From contig AP018040.2 in the NCBI GenBank assembly GCA_002356435.2, forward strand, positions 2,852,001 through 2,916,000: a DNA stretch of 64,000 nucleotides, read 5' to 3'. Both the position numbers and the translations under genes were made by a program. A model generated the notes under the pieces. It did no database searches. It saw only the letters and a program-made list of their open reading frames with translations, and was not told where the DNA came from. Source of the DNA: Petrimonas sp. IBARAKI. GTDB taxonomy: Bacteria > Bacteroidota > Bacteroidia > Bacteroidales > Dysgonomonadaceae. Positions 43,876-53,800 of the stretch are shown in pieces (within the stretch, counting starts at the first letter, position 1; every line of letters starts with the position of its first letter).

Positions 43876-44778
43876 CTAGCGGTTTGTTCGTTGTAATCTT
43901 TCCAAAGCGGCTGTCTGCGTCGGATAAATATTCCGGAGCGTTTCATACGCCGCTCGCTTTTCATGCACCGGCATGTCAGTAACGACATTTACCAGCTCGT
44001 CCAGTTTGGCATTGCCAAAAAGCGTTACCAAAACAGAGTTGGAACGGCGGTCATATATCGAAGAGATTACGGGCAGCGAAGTTACAACTTTTTGACGACC
44101 TTTTTCACGGTTTGCCGCCATTTCATCCAATCCTGCCCGGTGGTAATCATACCACATCCGCCGGTAATCTTCAAATACGGGTTCGTTGAAAGCAACAGCA
44201 ATGGCATACTTGCTCCGTTCACTTCCAAATGCTTCCCATCCGCTCCAGTTGTTGGATTGAACGTTGCTGGCGATAATTTGCATCTGGCGGAAACAATCCG
44301 TGCCTCCCAGAGGCGACGTCGAATCATAATCGAGTCCGAGAATAAGGTAGACATAAAAGGCGATGGTGGCAACCAGGTTGTTGGGAATATTGTCGGGATT
44401 GAACTCCAACGACTGATATTCCATGTAATCGAACAAAAAGGAAGGCTCACGATAATTCAGTAACGGCGTCTTGTATGATGCACCGGGAACAGGCCTTCGT
44501 GCCTGAACCTGCAACTCTCCCTTAAACGACGAAGGAGATGACATCTCATTGACGACGAGGGTAAACGAACAATCAATCTTTCCATGTGCCGGAGGATGCG
44601 TATCCGTCCATTTTCCATCGTTTATAAATATCCTCAACTGCTCTTCGAGTGTATTAAACAACTGCCGGTTACCCTGTATCTGGGAACTGTTGACAGAGAC
44701 AGTGGCATTGAGATTCTGGGCCATCGTACAACCAACAGCTATAAACCAGAAAATAACAGAAAAAACGGCATTCTTCAT
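43876..44778 (-). CDS. DUF4835 protein (type IX secretion PorD-like)
   Basis: A 300-residue exported protein with signal peptide MKNAVFSVIFWFIAVGCTMAQ. It has the DUF4835 pattern NATVSVNSSQIQGNRQLFNTLEEQLRIFINDGKWT, then FVLNE-like VNEMSSPSSFKGELQVQARRPVP and LLNYREPSFLFDYMEYQSLEF. DUF4835 proteins in Bacteroidota have been linked to type IX secretion (PorD). The function is inferred from family. The neighbour recN is a conserved context for this family as far as I recall; the PorE-like gene is 3 kb away. Confidence 0.78.
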   Translation of the reverse strand: MKNAVFSVIFWFIAVGCTMAQNLNATVSVNSSQIQGNRQLFNTLEEQLRIFINDGKWTDTHPPAHGKIDCSFTLVVNEMSSPSSFKGELQVQARRPVPGASYKTPLLNYREPSFLFDYMEYQSLEFNPDNIPNNLVATIAFYVYLILGLDYDSTSPLGGTDCFRQMQIIASNVQSNNWSGWEAFGSERSKYAIAVAFNEPVFEDYRRMWYDYHRAGLDEMAANREKGRQKVVTSLPVISSIYDRRSNSVLVTLFGNAKLDELVNVVTDMPVHEKRAAYETLRNIYPTQTAALERLQRTNR

Positions 44779-44823
44779 AAACTTATGCCTGACGGTGGCT
44801 CCTTTTTTTGATATTATTTTCAA

Positions 44824-45117
44824 TTACATCGAACGGTAAAACTGCAATTCGTTCCGCAAACTATCTATTTCATCTTGAAGCAATTTCACCCGGACAAGCA
44901 TATGATACAGCGCCTCAATACCTTCCGCGTTAATATCCATCTCATTGTGCCAGCGGACAAATTGTTCCAGTTCTTCCAGCTCGTCGTATTCCACAAACCG
45001 GGAGTCACCGGAATCCAACAAGCGAATTAACCCCAGTTCGCCCAGTGAATCGAGAAACGATCCTTCTACTTCATAAATACGGATGCATTCGCTGTATAAA
45101 ATTCTTTTTTCGTTCAT
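44824..45117 (-). CDS. cbpM: Chaperone modulator CbpM (MerR-like)
   Basis: A 97-residue small protein, [33 protein letters not shown]..., with a MerR-type HTH start and a C-terminal coiled-coil. It matches CbpM, which binds the J-domain of CbpA and restrains it. The ATG overlaps the cbpA stop as ATGA. Confidence 0.85.
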   Translation of the reverse strand: MNEKRILYSECIRIYEVEGSFLDSLGELGLIRLLDSGDSRFVEYDELEELEQFVRWHNEMDINAEGIEALYHMLVRVKLLQDEIDSLRNELQFYRSM

Positions 45118-46037
45118 CGTTGGTTCAGTTTAGATAATTCGACAAACAACTCCTGCTCTTTTGACGAGAGGTTTTTGGGTACCTCTACTTTCATTGTCAC
45201 GATAAGGTCGCCGAACTGATCATCTTTTTTATATACCGGAAAACCTTTACCTTTCAAGCGAACCTTCGCTTCAGGCTGTGTGCCAGGCTTTACTTTCATT
45301 TTCACCTGTCCGTCAAGCGTATTTACGGTCATTTCTCCACCGAGAACGGCCGTGTATAACCCAACATGAACCGACGTGTATAGATCGTTGCCAAGCCGCT
45401 TGAATTCCGGGTCGTCTTCAATAACGAACGTAATGTATAAATCTCCGTTAGGCCCGCCGTTTACTCCCGGCTGGCCGTATCCGGCAAGCTTTATCTTTTG
45501 TCCATCTGTAACCCCTGCAGGAATAGTTATACGTATATTTTTCCCGTCAAGGTTAAGCGTTTGCTGATGGGTATACATGGCTTGGCGGAGCGATAACCGC
45601 AACTCTGCCTGATAGTCTCCCCCCTTGTACTTTCTATTCGTACGCCTGGTTTCCCTTTGTGTAAAACCACCGCCAAACATCGAATGAAAAAACTCAGAAA
45701 AATCGGTATCCGAAAAATCACCTTCGGTGTAGAAAGTTTGCTCCCCCTGTTGTCCACCCCATTGATGCTGTTGCTGTTGATATTGCTGCTGCGCTTTTTC
45801 GTATTCCTCGCCGTGTTTCCAGTTTTCTCCGTATTTATCGTATTTTGCCCGTTTTTCAGGGTCGCTCAACACTTCGTTCGCTTCGTTGAGTTGCTGAAAT
45901 TTCCTATGCGCCTCCTTATCGTTTGGATTCAAATCCGGATGCAGCTTACGCGCCTTTTGCCGGTAGGCTTTTTTAATGTCATCGGCCGACGCATTTTTAC
46001 TTACACCCAAAATATTGTAGTAATCAATATATGCCAT
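45114..46037 (-). CDS. cbpA: Zinc-finger-less DnaJ-type co-chaperone CbpA
   Basis: A 307-residue J-protein that stimulates DnaK. The J-domain (1-70) has HPD at 33-35. A G/Q-rich linker with several QQQ runs follows (about 75-110), then two DnaJ C-terminal beta-domains ([22 protein letters not shown] and LKGKGFPV). The cysteine-rich zinc finger of DnaJ is absent, so CbpA is the right class. A TAAGTTTG element (46064-46057, minus strand) is a probable -7. The IS110 element begins within about 30-50 bp of it and may disturb its -33 region. Confidence 0.9.
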   Translation of the reverse strand: MAYIDYYNILGVSKNASADDIKKAYRQKARKLHPDLNPNDKEAHRKFQQLNEANEVLSDPEKRAKYDKYGENWKHGEEYEKAQQQYQQQQHQWGGQQGEQTFYTEGDFSDTDFSEFFHSMFGGGFTQRETRRTNRKYKGGDYQAELRLSLRQAMYTHQQTLNLDGKNIRITIPAGVTDGQKIKLAGYGQPGVNGGPNGDLYITFVIEDDPEFKRLGNDLYTSVHVGLYTAVLGGEMTVNTLDGQVKMKVKPGTQPEAKVRLKGKGFPVYKKDDQFGDLIVTMKVEVPKNLSSKEQELFVELSKLNQR

Positions 46038-46173
46038 TTTTAAAATTATTATGGTACAAACTTATATAAAAAAGTTTGAATTTTATACGCCGCCCGATAA
46101 AAATCGGGGCCGTAACTGTTCTACTTGTAATTAACGTGTTCTAAGACACAAAGTATAATTTAAAATTATCATT

Positions 46174-47316
46174 ATGAGAACAGTTAGCGGCCTCGACGTT
46201 CACAAAGATAGCATATTTATGTGCATCCTGGACGAGCAAGGCAAAAAAACAGAAGAAAAATTCGGAGTTACCACTCGCGAAATAAAGCGGATGGCCGTTG
46301 TAATGCACTCCCGTTTTGTGAGTGATGTATGTATGGAGAGTACGGGCATTTATTGGATTCCCCTCTGGCGTTTATTGGAATCAGATTTCAAGCTTCATCT
46401 GGTCAACCCCCAGTTTCTTAAACAATTGCCCGGTCGCAAGAGCGATGTGAAAGACGCGCAGTGGATTGCCACGGCCCTGCTCAAGGAATTAGTCAGGGAC
46501 AGCTTTGTTCCTGACGGCAACATTCAACGCCTGCGCCAATACGGACGGCGCATCAACGAGATAAACAAGGACACGGTTCGTTGTGAACAGCGTATCGACA
46601 TGCTTCTTCAGCGCTGCAACGTGCGTTTGAGCAATTATGTCTCGCGCACCAGAAGCAGGAGCTACCGCAAAGTGGTGGATTCCCTGATAAGGGGTGAGAC
46701 ATCCGTGGATGAACTTATCCGGCTTATCCACGGGCGCACGGTTAACCGACACGGAAAATCGGCGGTGCATGATGCGTTGGAGGGCTGCATCGTTGAAAGC
46801 GACAGGGATTTGCTTGGGCAATACACGCAGATGCTTGACATGTATCAATCACAAAAACAGCAATGCCACGAGGCGATGGTTCAAATGTGTATGAACCTTT
46901 ATCGGGAAGCATTTTTGTTTCTGCTCGGTATTCCGGGTGTGAAGGAGCTCTCGGCAGCTATCATCATTTCTGAAATAGGCGACAATATGGAACTTTTTGC
47001 TACCGCAGCAGCCCTTGTGTCATGGGCAGGACTCAGACCGCGTAACGATGAAAGCGCAGGAAAAATTAAGAGCCGCCAAATAACACACGGGAACAAGTAT
47101 CTGAGAAAAGCTTTGATAGAATGTGCATGGAGTGCCGCCCGAACAAGAGGATCCGTGTTTTACTGCCGTTTTTGGCATTTAAAAGGCATGAAGAAACACC
47201 ATAACGCCATTATCGTAGCCGTTGCCCGGGAGATGCTTGCCGTTATCTGGAAACTGCTTTCCAGACATGAGAATTTTGATGAAACGTATCATCTGAAGAA
47301 AAAAACTGCTTCGTAG
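46174..47316 (+). mobile_element. IS110-family transposase gene (intact)
   Basis: A 380-residue recombinase of the IS110 family. The N-terminal RuvC-like DEDD domain shows D8 (GLDVHKD), E55 (CMESTGIYW), D91 and D94 (GRKSDVKDA). The C-terminal Tnp domain has the IPGV helix-hairpin-helix (LLGIPGVKELSAAIIISEIG) and the serine motif DESAGKIKS (S294), then HGNKYLRKALIECAWSA. All catalytic residues are present, so the enzyme could be active. Such elements are directed by a bridge RNA encoded in a non-coding end. The left flank to cbpA is only 136 bp, whereas 322 bp of gene-free DNA follow, so the RNA is likelier on the right (IS1111-like layout). Confidence 0.92.
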
Positions 47317-47460
47317 GGCGGACTCCTGTTCCGCTTTTCCGGAGCAGTCGGATTGTTTGTAAGGCCTTTATATTTGTGGTGGATTTTATACCCCGGTTCG
47401 CAAACTGACCGTGGCAGACAATCCGTATTGAACGCCGATCAAGAACCGTAAGAGTTCGAA
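47317..47460 (+). ncRNA. Candidate bridge RNA region of the IS110 element
   Basis: Immediately after the transposase stop, CTGTTCCG (47326-47333) pairs with CGGAGCAG (47340-47347) around a 6-nt loop. Directly after it, CGGATTGT (47349-47356) pairs perfectly with ACAATCCG (47418-47425), closing a 61-nt internal loop. Such stem-then-large-loop folds resemble bridge RNAs, whose loops pair with target and donor DNA. The RNA limits and guide sequences are not determined. Confidence 0.4.
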
Positions 47461-47638
47461 GAGGAAATTAATTTACATTGACGAAAGTTCATTCTTCTTT
47501 CGTCAGTAAATCTATGTGTCTAAAATATAGCAAACCAGCTTCAATGAGTTTATTATGCAGGGAAACAAATGGATTTATAGAGGAAATATAGCAAAAAATG
47601 CGCCTTTATTACTGCTCCTTCACACGAAAATATAACGA
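47461..47638. other. Gene-free flank with a hairpin and a direct repeat
   Basis: TGACGAAAG (47479-47487) pairs with CTTTCGTCA (47497-47505). A 12-bp direct repeat AAATATAGCAAA occurs at 47523-47534 and 47584-47595. The right end of the IS element should lie here, but I cannot place it. Confidence 0.4.
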
Positions 47639-49618
47639 TCAAAATAATCCAAAGGATGAGCCGGTCACCCTGAATTCTGTCCGCCGGTTAATCTGGTCTG
47701 CAATCTCCTGTTGCTCGGGTGCCAGCTTTTCGATAAATGCCTCATCCAGCCTATCCCCTTCTTTCAGGAAACCGTATTTTTCCGCGATGGTAGCAGAAAC
47801 CGTTTTAGGTTGTGTTTTCCCAAAACCTGCCGCCGATAATCGCCGCTCATCCACTCCCTTGCCGATAAGGTACCGTACCACTGACTGTGCGCGGCGTAAC
47901 GAAAGGTCCTGATTGTATCCTTCGGCCCCTTTCCTGTCGGTATGCGCGGAAAGTTCGATGGTTATTGACGGATTGTCGTTTAACAGTCCTATAAGTCCGT
48001 CCAGTTCTTCTTTTGACTCGGGACGCAACTCCGCTTTATCAAAATCGAAGAATATATTTTCGAGGATAACAGGCCTGTTGTAAGGGATCATTTCAAAATC
48101 CACGAAATAAACCGTATCTTTTTCCTCAACGAATGTACTCAGCATTTTCTTCCTATTCAGGAATCCCTCTGCACGGGCCATAAAAAGATAATTCACACCC
48201 TTGTCCGCACGGAAACGGTAGGTCCCGTCTTGTCCGGTAATGTATTCGTGCCGGAAACCGTTATCGTCAACAACCGACACTTTAACGTTGGGAATGAAGT
48301 TGTCTTCCGTATCCACGGCTAGACCCTCCACAAATATCTCGACATCCGGGCATTCGAACGAATAGATATGGTCGTGCCCGCGTGCATCGTTACGGTTTGA
48401 ACTGAAAAACCCGCGACGTTTCCCTTTCTCGAAAGTGATGCCAAAATCGTCCATCGACGAATTAAGGGGAAAATCCATGTGCTGGACCCTCCACCGATTG
48501 GTGCTGCCGTACAAGCTGGCTTCATACAAGTCCAGTCCTCCCATCCCCGGGTGTCCGTCAGACGAGAAGTACAACGTCGTGTCGTTTTTAATGTACGGAA
48601 ACATTTCATCGCCCGGCGTGTTTACCTCCGGACCCAGGTTTTCCGTAAATAGAACGATGAGGCCATCCATCCTGGCCCGCCAGATATCTTTTCCGCCATA
48701 TCCTCCAGGCATGTCGGAAACAAAATAGAGATAATCGCCCGACGGAGAAACGGAAGGATGTGCGAAAACCGAAAGCGTGTCGCCGGCAGATACAGTCAAT
48801 TCCTGTCCGGCATTCCAGCTTCCGCTACCGCGTCGTGAACAGTATATCTTGGGAGTGGTTGCCCGGTGAGAATAAACGGGAGAGAAGGTATAGAAAAGGT
48901 AATTGCCATCTGCGGAAACCGAGGGTGTCCCTTCATCGAACCGGGTATTGATTTCCGACTCCAAAATCTCCGGCTTCATCCAGCCGCCCTTATCGTTTCT
49001 GGTGACAATGAAAATATCGTTGTTCTTCATCCCCGTGATGTTACTGATCGAATCACCCCGAGCATCCTCGCGCGAAGAGGTGATATAAAGCACGGCATCG
49101 TCTTTAGCAAACGCCGGACTGAACTCTCCGCGGTTCGAGTTGAACAGGTCCATCCGTTTTACTACATAACGCGACGGCGCTTTCTTTTTCTCCACCGCAT
49201 CCTTCACCCCCTGCAATCCACTTATTCCCAATAAATTTACCGGATCCAGAGCCAGAAAATCTTCGTAAGCCTTTTGTGCCTGTAGGTATCTTCCTTCTTT
49301 GTGCAACATTTGCGCATACCGCAAATAAACCAGCGTATCGGGATACTTATACCGGATGGCATTGGCATACGCGTTAGCCGAACGGGAAGCAACATTCATT
49401 CGGCGATAGGCCTCCGCCATTTCGTAAGCTACCACTCCGCGCAGCGGACGCTGATCAGGCTTAATGTTCCTGTACACTTTCCGATAGGTTTCAGAAGCCA
49501 CAAAATACTCTCCCCGAATGTATTGTGCACGGGCATCGCTCAGTTTTGCCGAGCGGCACGAAACCAGTAATAGCACCCCCAAGAGGCATAAAGGGTATAT
49601 TTTTCGAGTTAGTTCCAA
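47639..49618 (-). CDS. PorE-like OmpA-family lipoprotein (TPR, propeller, CRD, OmpA)
   Basis: A 659-residue lipoprotein (lipobox LLVSC, C21) with the four-part layout of PorE of the type IX secretion system. It has TPR repeats (about 28-130), a WD40/PD40 propeller (about 150-425: FSPAFAKDDAVLYITSSREDA, PSVSPSGDYLYFVSDMPGGYGGKDIW, YFSSDGHPGMGGLDLYEASL), a carboxypeptidase-regulatory-like domain (about 430-505) and a C-terminal OmpA peptidoglycan-binding domain (FFDFDKAELRPESKEEL, HTDRKGAEGYNQDLSLRRAQSV). The start codon is TTG; an in-frame stop lies 18 bp upstream and no ATG precedes the signal peptide. It probably anchors an envelope complex to the cell wall. Confidence 0.85.
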   Translation of the reverse strand: MELTRKIYPLCLLGVLLLVSCRSAKLSDARAQYIRGEYFVASETYRKVYRNIKPDQRPLRGVVAYEMAEAYRRMNVASRSANAYANAIRYKYPDTLVYLRYAQMLHKEGRYLQAQKAYEDFLALDPVNLLGISGLQGVKDAVEKKKAPSRYVVKRMDLFNSNRGEFSPAFAKDDAVLYITSSREDARGDSISNITGMKNNDIFIVTRNDKGGWMKPEILESEINTRFDEGTPSVSADGNYLFYTFSPVYSHRATTPKIYCSRRGSGSWNAGQELTVSAGDTLSVFAHPSVSPSGDYLYFVSDMPGGYGGKDIWRARMDGLIVLFTENLGPEVNTPGDEMFPYIKNDTTLYFSSDGHPGMGGLDLYEASLYGSTNRWRVQHMDFPLNSSMDDFGITFEKGKRRGFFSSNRNDARGHDHIYSFECPDVEIFVEGLAVDTEDNFIPNVKVSVVDDNGFRHEYITGQDGTYRFRADKGVNYLFMARAEGFLNRKKMLSTFVEEKDTVYFVDFEMIPYNRPVILENIFFDFDKAELRPESKEELDGLIGLLNDNPSITIELSAHTDRKGAEGYNQDLSLRRAQSVVRYLIGKGVDERRLSAAGFGKTQPKTVSATIAEKYGFLKEGDRLDEAFIEKLAPEQQEIADQINRRTEFRVTGSSFGLF

Positions 49619-49679
49619 ATCCGGTTGTTTTCCTTAATAACTCGTTTTTGACGGAAATATTGTGTGAAAACCGTGGGGA

Positions 49680-50813
49680 CTATTCCGTTGCCGGAAGGTT
49701 ATATACTCCTTTTACTAAAACCTGTTGTGAGGGAAGCGGCGTTTTTATCTCCACCATGTTGTTGGATGTCAACCCAGTGGTGACGGAGACGGATTTAAGG
49801 TATATATTATCTCCCGATTTCTTTTCAAGCAAATAAATCCGGTACGTTCCGTCCGCCAACGCTTCAAGGGCATCCCCGGGAATCCCTTTTGCCGTATATT
49901 CTTTCACACTCACCTCTGCCTCAACATACATGTTGTTTACAAAACCGCTGTTAATCGATTCTATTTGCGCTGTACACACAATGGTTTTCTTTCCCGGATC
50001 GATAGATTTCCCTGTTCTGGTCAGTTTCGCACTGAACTTCTCGGACGGATTACTGGAGTTATAAAACCGGATATTTTGACCGACAGCCAATTGTGCGATA
50101 TCCTTCTCGTATACATCCAGTTGAAGATAGAACTGATTGGCATTGACAATGGTCATCAGCATTTTTTCAGGCGTAACGTATTCTCCGATCATACTGTTGA
50201 CCTGCGTAATATATCCGTCAATAGGCGAACGGACTTCGAGTATCCGATAAAAATCCCCTTTTTCTATTTGCGCGGGATCTACGTTAAGCAGACTCAACCG
50301 ATGTTTCATCCCGTTGTATTGTGCCAACAAACTGTTGTAAGCACTTTCGGCAGCGATGAAATCTTTACGGGCTGCGATGCTGTCCCTATAAAGCGTTTGC
50401 AACCGTTCGTAAGCCTTTTTTGCTTCGTTGAACTGATTGCTTACCGTAGCAAAATCCTGCTGCAGCACAATAAAATCGTTACTTTCGACAGTGCAAAGCA
50501 CACTTCCCGCAGAGACAAAATCACCCAACTCACGGGAAATCATCCTTATCGTCCCCGGAATCCGGCTGGTAACCTGGGCCTGCCCTCTGACCGATGAGAT
50601 GACATGCCCGTTCACCTTCACACTTTCGTGGAATTGCACTTCCTGCAATTCACCAAATTCCATTTGCATCGCTTCAAACTGGCGGTTGGAAATTGCTACC
50701 AACGCAGAATCTCCGGTAGAATCTCCGGCTTCGCTACCCGACTTTTTGTTACCGCAACCCAAAAGAGCTACGGAAACCAAAACTCCCCAAAAGAAATGTT
50801 TATAAAATCGCAT
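49680..50813 (-). CDS. RND efflux membrane-fusion protein, CusB/CzcB type
   Basis: A 377-residue periplasmic adaptor lipoprotein (lipobox LLGC, C20). The barrel-sandwich halves (VHVNGHVISSVRGQAQVTSRIPGTIRMIS and VRSPIDGYITQVNSMIGEYV) flank a coiled-coil hairpin (about 120-190). Beta-barrel and membrane-proximal domains follow. It would join the RND pump to the outer-membrane channel. It lies 49 bp downstream of the pump gene, whose C-terminus carries the channel, so the complex needs only these two genes. Confidence 0.9.
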   Translation of the reverse strand: MRFYKHFFWGVLVSVALLGCGNKKSGSEAGDSTGDSALVAISNRQFEAMQMEFGELQEVQFHESVKVNGHVISSVRGQAQVTSRIPGTIRMISRELGDFVSAGSVLCTVESNDFIVLQQDFATVSNQFNEAKKAYERLQTLYRDSIAARKDFIAAESAYNSLLAQYNGMKHRLSLLNVDPAQIEKGDFYRILEVRSPIDGYITQVNSMIGEYVTPEKMLMTIVNANQFYLQLDVYEKDIAQLAVGQNIRFYNSSNPSEKFSAKLTRTGKSIDPGKKTIVCTAQIESINSGFVNNMYVEAEVSVKEYTAKGIPGDALEALADGTYRIYLLEKKSGDNIYLKSVSVTTGLTSNNMVEIKTPLPSQQVLVKGVYNLPATE

Positions 50814-50862
50814 CTTGCTCTCTTTTTACGTTTTTCTTACCTCTTGCCCTTTATCCGCCGGT

Positions 50863-53800
50863 TCACTCAACCAGCAGGTAATTGAGCGCAATTACCGTTT
50901 GGTTGTATTTCGCCAGGTTGTCTAAATAATCCAACCTCAATTGCGTGGCATTTTCCAGGCTCTGTATATAACGGAAGAAGTCAATCTCCCCTATTTCGTA
51001 ACTTGACGTGGCAAATTTAATCAGTTCATCACTGATCTGCTTTCCCGACGTTTGGTAGTAATCAATATTCTGACGGTATTTTTCGAGTTCGTTGCGCAGT
51101 TGTTCATACGTAGAGTTGTACCGCACCTCATACTGCTGCCTGGAGTAACCGGCCATCATAACGCTGTGTTTTTGCGAAGCGACCCTGGCTTTCTGTTCTC
51201 CAAAGAACAGCGGGACAGAAATTCCAACCTGCCAGCCCCAATAACTTTTCGCGTTTGCGAACCGGTTCGTTCCGTTAAAAACCTCGACGCTAATATCGGG
51301 CAGCCACAAATTTCTCTCAACATCCAGTAAGGCACGCTCGTAGCTGAGTTGTTCATTGGCCAGTTTGAGCCCGGCATTGTTCTGGATGTCCTTGTTCAAC
51401 AAAACCGGCTCCAGTTCCTGAAGTGGAACCCGGATATCTTCTTTGGGCTGTACGAACAAGCTTAACTGCCGGTAAGCGATCTGCAGGTCGGCGTCAATTT
51501 GTTTTTGCTGAATATCAACCTGTTGCTGTTTAGCGGTTGCGTTCAGTTTTTCCAGGTACGCGATCTCACCTTGCTTGTATTGCGCATCAGCCAATCGTGA
51601 AAACTTGCGGTAAATATCGGCGATAAAACGATACTGTTGTTGTTTGTTTTGCAGATATATCACTTGATAATACGCTTGCGTTATGTTCTTACTGAGCCTT
51701 TGTCGTTCAAGTTCATAAGCTGCTTGTGAAACCGAAACCCCTGCCCGGTTGGCCTTGTATTGCGCGGCATAAACGGTAGGAAAATTTATTTCCTGCGATA
51801 CCCCGACCACATACAGCGGATGATTGTTTTCGGCAATGTTATTGGCATCCCTGCCGTAATACACCCCGGTTTTCCCTATATTCAAAGCTGTGGGGACAAA
51901 CGCCTTGCTCCGCTGTACCTGCAATTCGAAAGTTTTCAGTTGCCGGTTGTTGGCTATTCCGGTTGCGATGGCTTCCTCCAGCGAAAGTTCACTCGATTGG
52001 GAAAAAGCTGCAACAGAAACTGTCATCAAAACCGGGACAAGCCAAAACTTCGCTTTCGTCACATTTCTTTTCCTTGAACGGTTTTTTCTCCCTCTGCGCT
52101 CGTCATTCATAAAATATCCGTAAAGCAGCGGCAAGACAATCATCGTAAGGAAAGTGGAAGTAGCTAACCCACCAATAACAACCGTGGCCAGCGGGCGTTG
52201 AACTTCCGCTCCTGCCGATGTGGAAATCGCCATAGGCAGGAAGCCCATCGCAGCAGAAGCCGCTGTAAGGACAACGGGCCGAAGCCTGTCGACAGAGCCT
52301 TGTACAATAATGTCGTGCATTTTCATTCCTCCGTTTTTATGGCGTAACTCTTTAAAATGTTCAATTAAAACAATTCCGTTCAGCACAGCCACACCAAACA
52401 ACGCAATAAACCCTACCCCGGCCGAGATGCTGAACGGCATTCCCCTTAACCAGAGCAGTAATATACCTCCGACAATGGAAAGCGGAATGGCAGAAAAAAT
52501 TATTATCGTTTCTTTCAACGAATTGAAAGCGAAGTTCAACAATAAAAATATAAGTGCAAGAGCGATAGGCACAATAATCATCAACCGGGTAGATGCATTC
52601 TTGAGGTTCTGATACTGGCCTCCATAAACCACATAATACCCCGATTGCAAATCTACGTTCTCCTGCACTTTTTGCTGAATATCCTGCACTACCGATTGCA
52701 AGTCACGGTTTCGCACATTCACACTCACCACCACCCGCCGCCGGGTATTGTCACGCGAAATTTTTGCTGGACCGGAAGAGTATTCAATCTGAGCCAACTC
52801 ACTTAACCGTATCTGGTTTCCATCGGGAAGATTCACATACATCTGCCTTATGTTATCAATATCCTGGCGGAAATCTTCCAAAAAACGAACAACCAGATCA
52901 AATCTGCGCTCCCGCTCGAAAACCGTCCCCGAAATTTGTCCGCCGAAAGCCATCGACAGGTATTGGTTGAGCGATTCTATGGAAACGCCGTAGTACGCCA
53001 GTTTTTCGCGATTGTACGTTACCCTCATTTGTGGTAAGCCTACCGTTTTCTCAACAATAACATCGGCAGCTCCTTCTACCATACGGGCCTGTGCTGCAAT
53101 CTCCACGGCCTTTTCCGCCAGGTAATCCAAATCTTCACCGAAAATTTTCACAGCAATATCTGAGCGCACTCCAGTAACCAACTCATTGAATCTCATCTCT
53201 ATGGGTTGTGTAAACTCGTATTCGATACCCGGAAAAACCGAAAGGGCCTCTTTAAACTTATCGGCAAGCTCTTCTTTACTCCCGGCGTTCTTCCACTCTT
53301 TCTTCGGACGGAGCTTGATGATCATGTCAATCTCTTCCATCGACATCGGATCGGTGGGAACCTCTGCAGCACCTATACGGCTCACCACCTGGTCGACTTC
53401 CACAAAATCCTTTTTTAAGATCGCCTCCATTTGCGTAGTCATCTCGATGGTTTTCCTCAATGACGTCCCTGTTTTCAGCACCGGCTGAATCACAAAGTCA
53501 CCTTCATCAAGCGTAGGCGTAAATTCTGCCCCAAGCTTACCAAAAAGAAGCAAGGCAACCGTCAGCATAACCAAAGCACCGATAACGATCATCCTTTTAT
53601 GTCCACACGCCCATTCAATGGACGGTCTGTATGTTTTGTAAGCCAGCCGCATTACCCGGGAGACATTCTTTTCTCCGTTTTTCCCCGGTTTCATAAACAG
53701 GGCTGATGCCACAGGCAGCCATGTCATCCCCAATAGAGAAGCCCCAATAACGGCAAAACAAAACGTGAGTGCCATCGGACGGAACATTTTCCCTTCCACT

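Noticed and set aside
43876-43988. Longer N-terminus for RecN
   Set aside because: The extension lies inside the DUF4835 coding region and does not resemble RecN; the ATG at 43868 gives the standard start.
45760-45800. CAG/TTG-rich tract as a CRISPR or microsatellite
   Set aside because: It encodes the glutamine-rich linker of CbpA and has no spacer-repeat structure.
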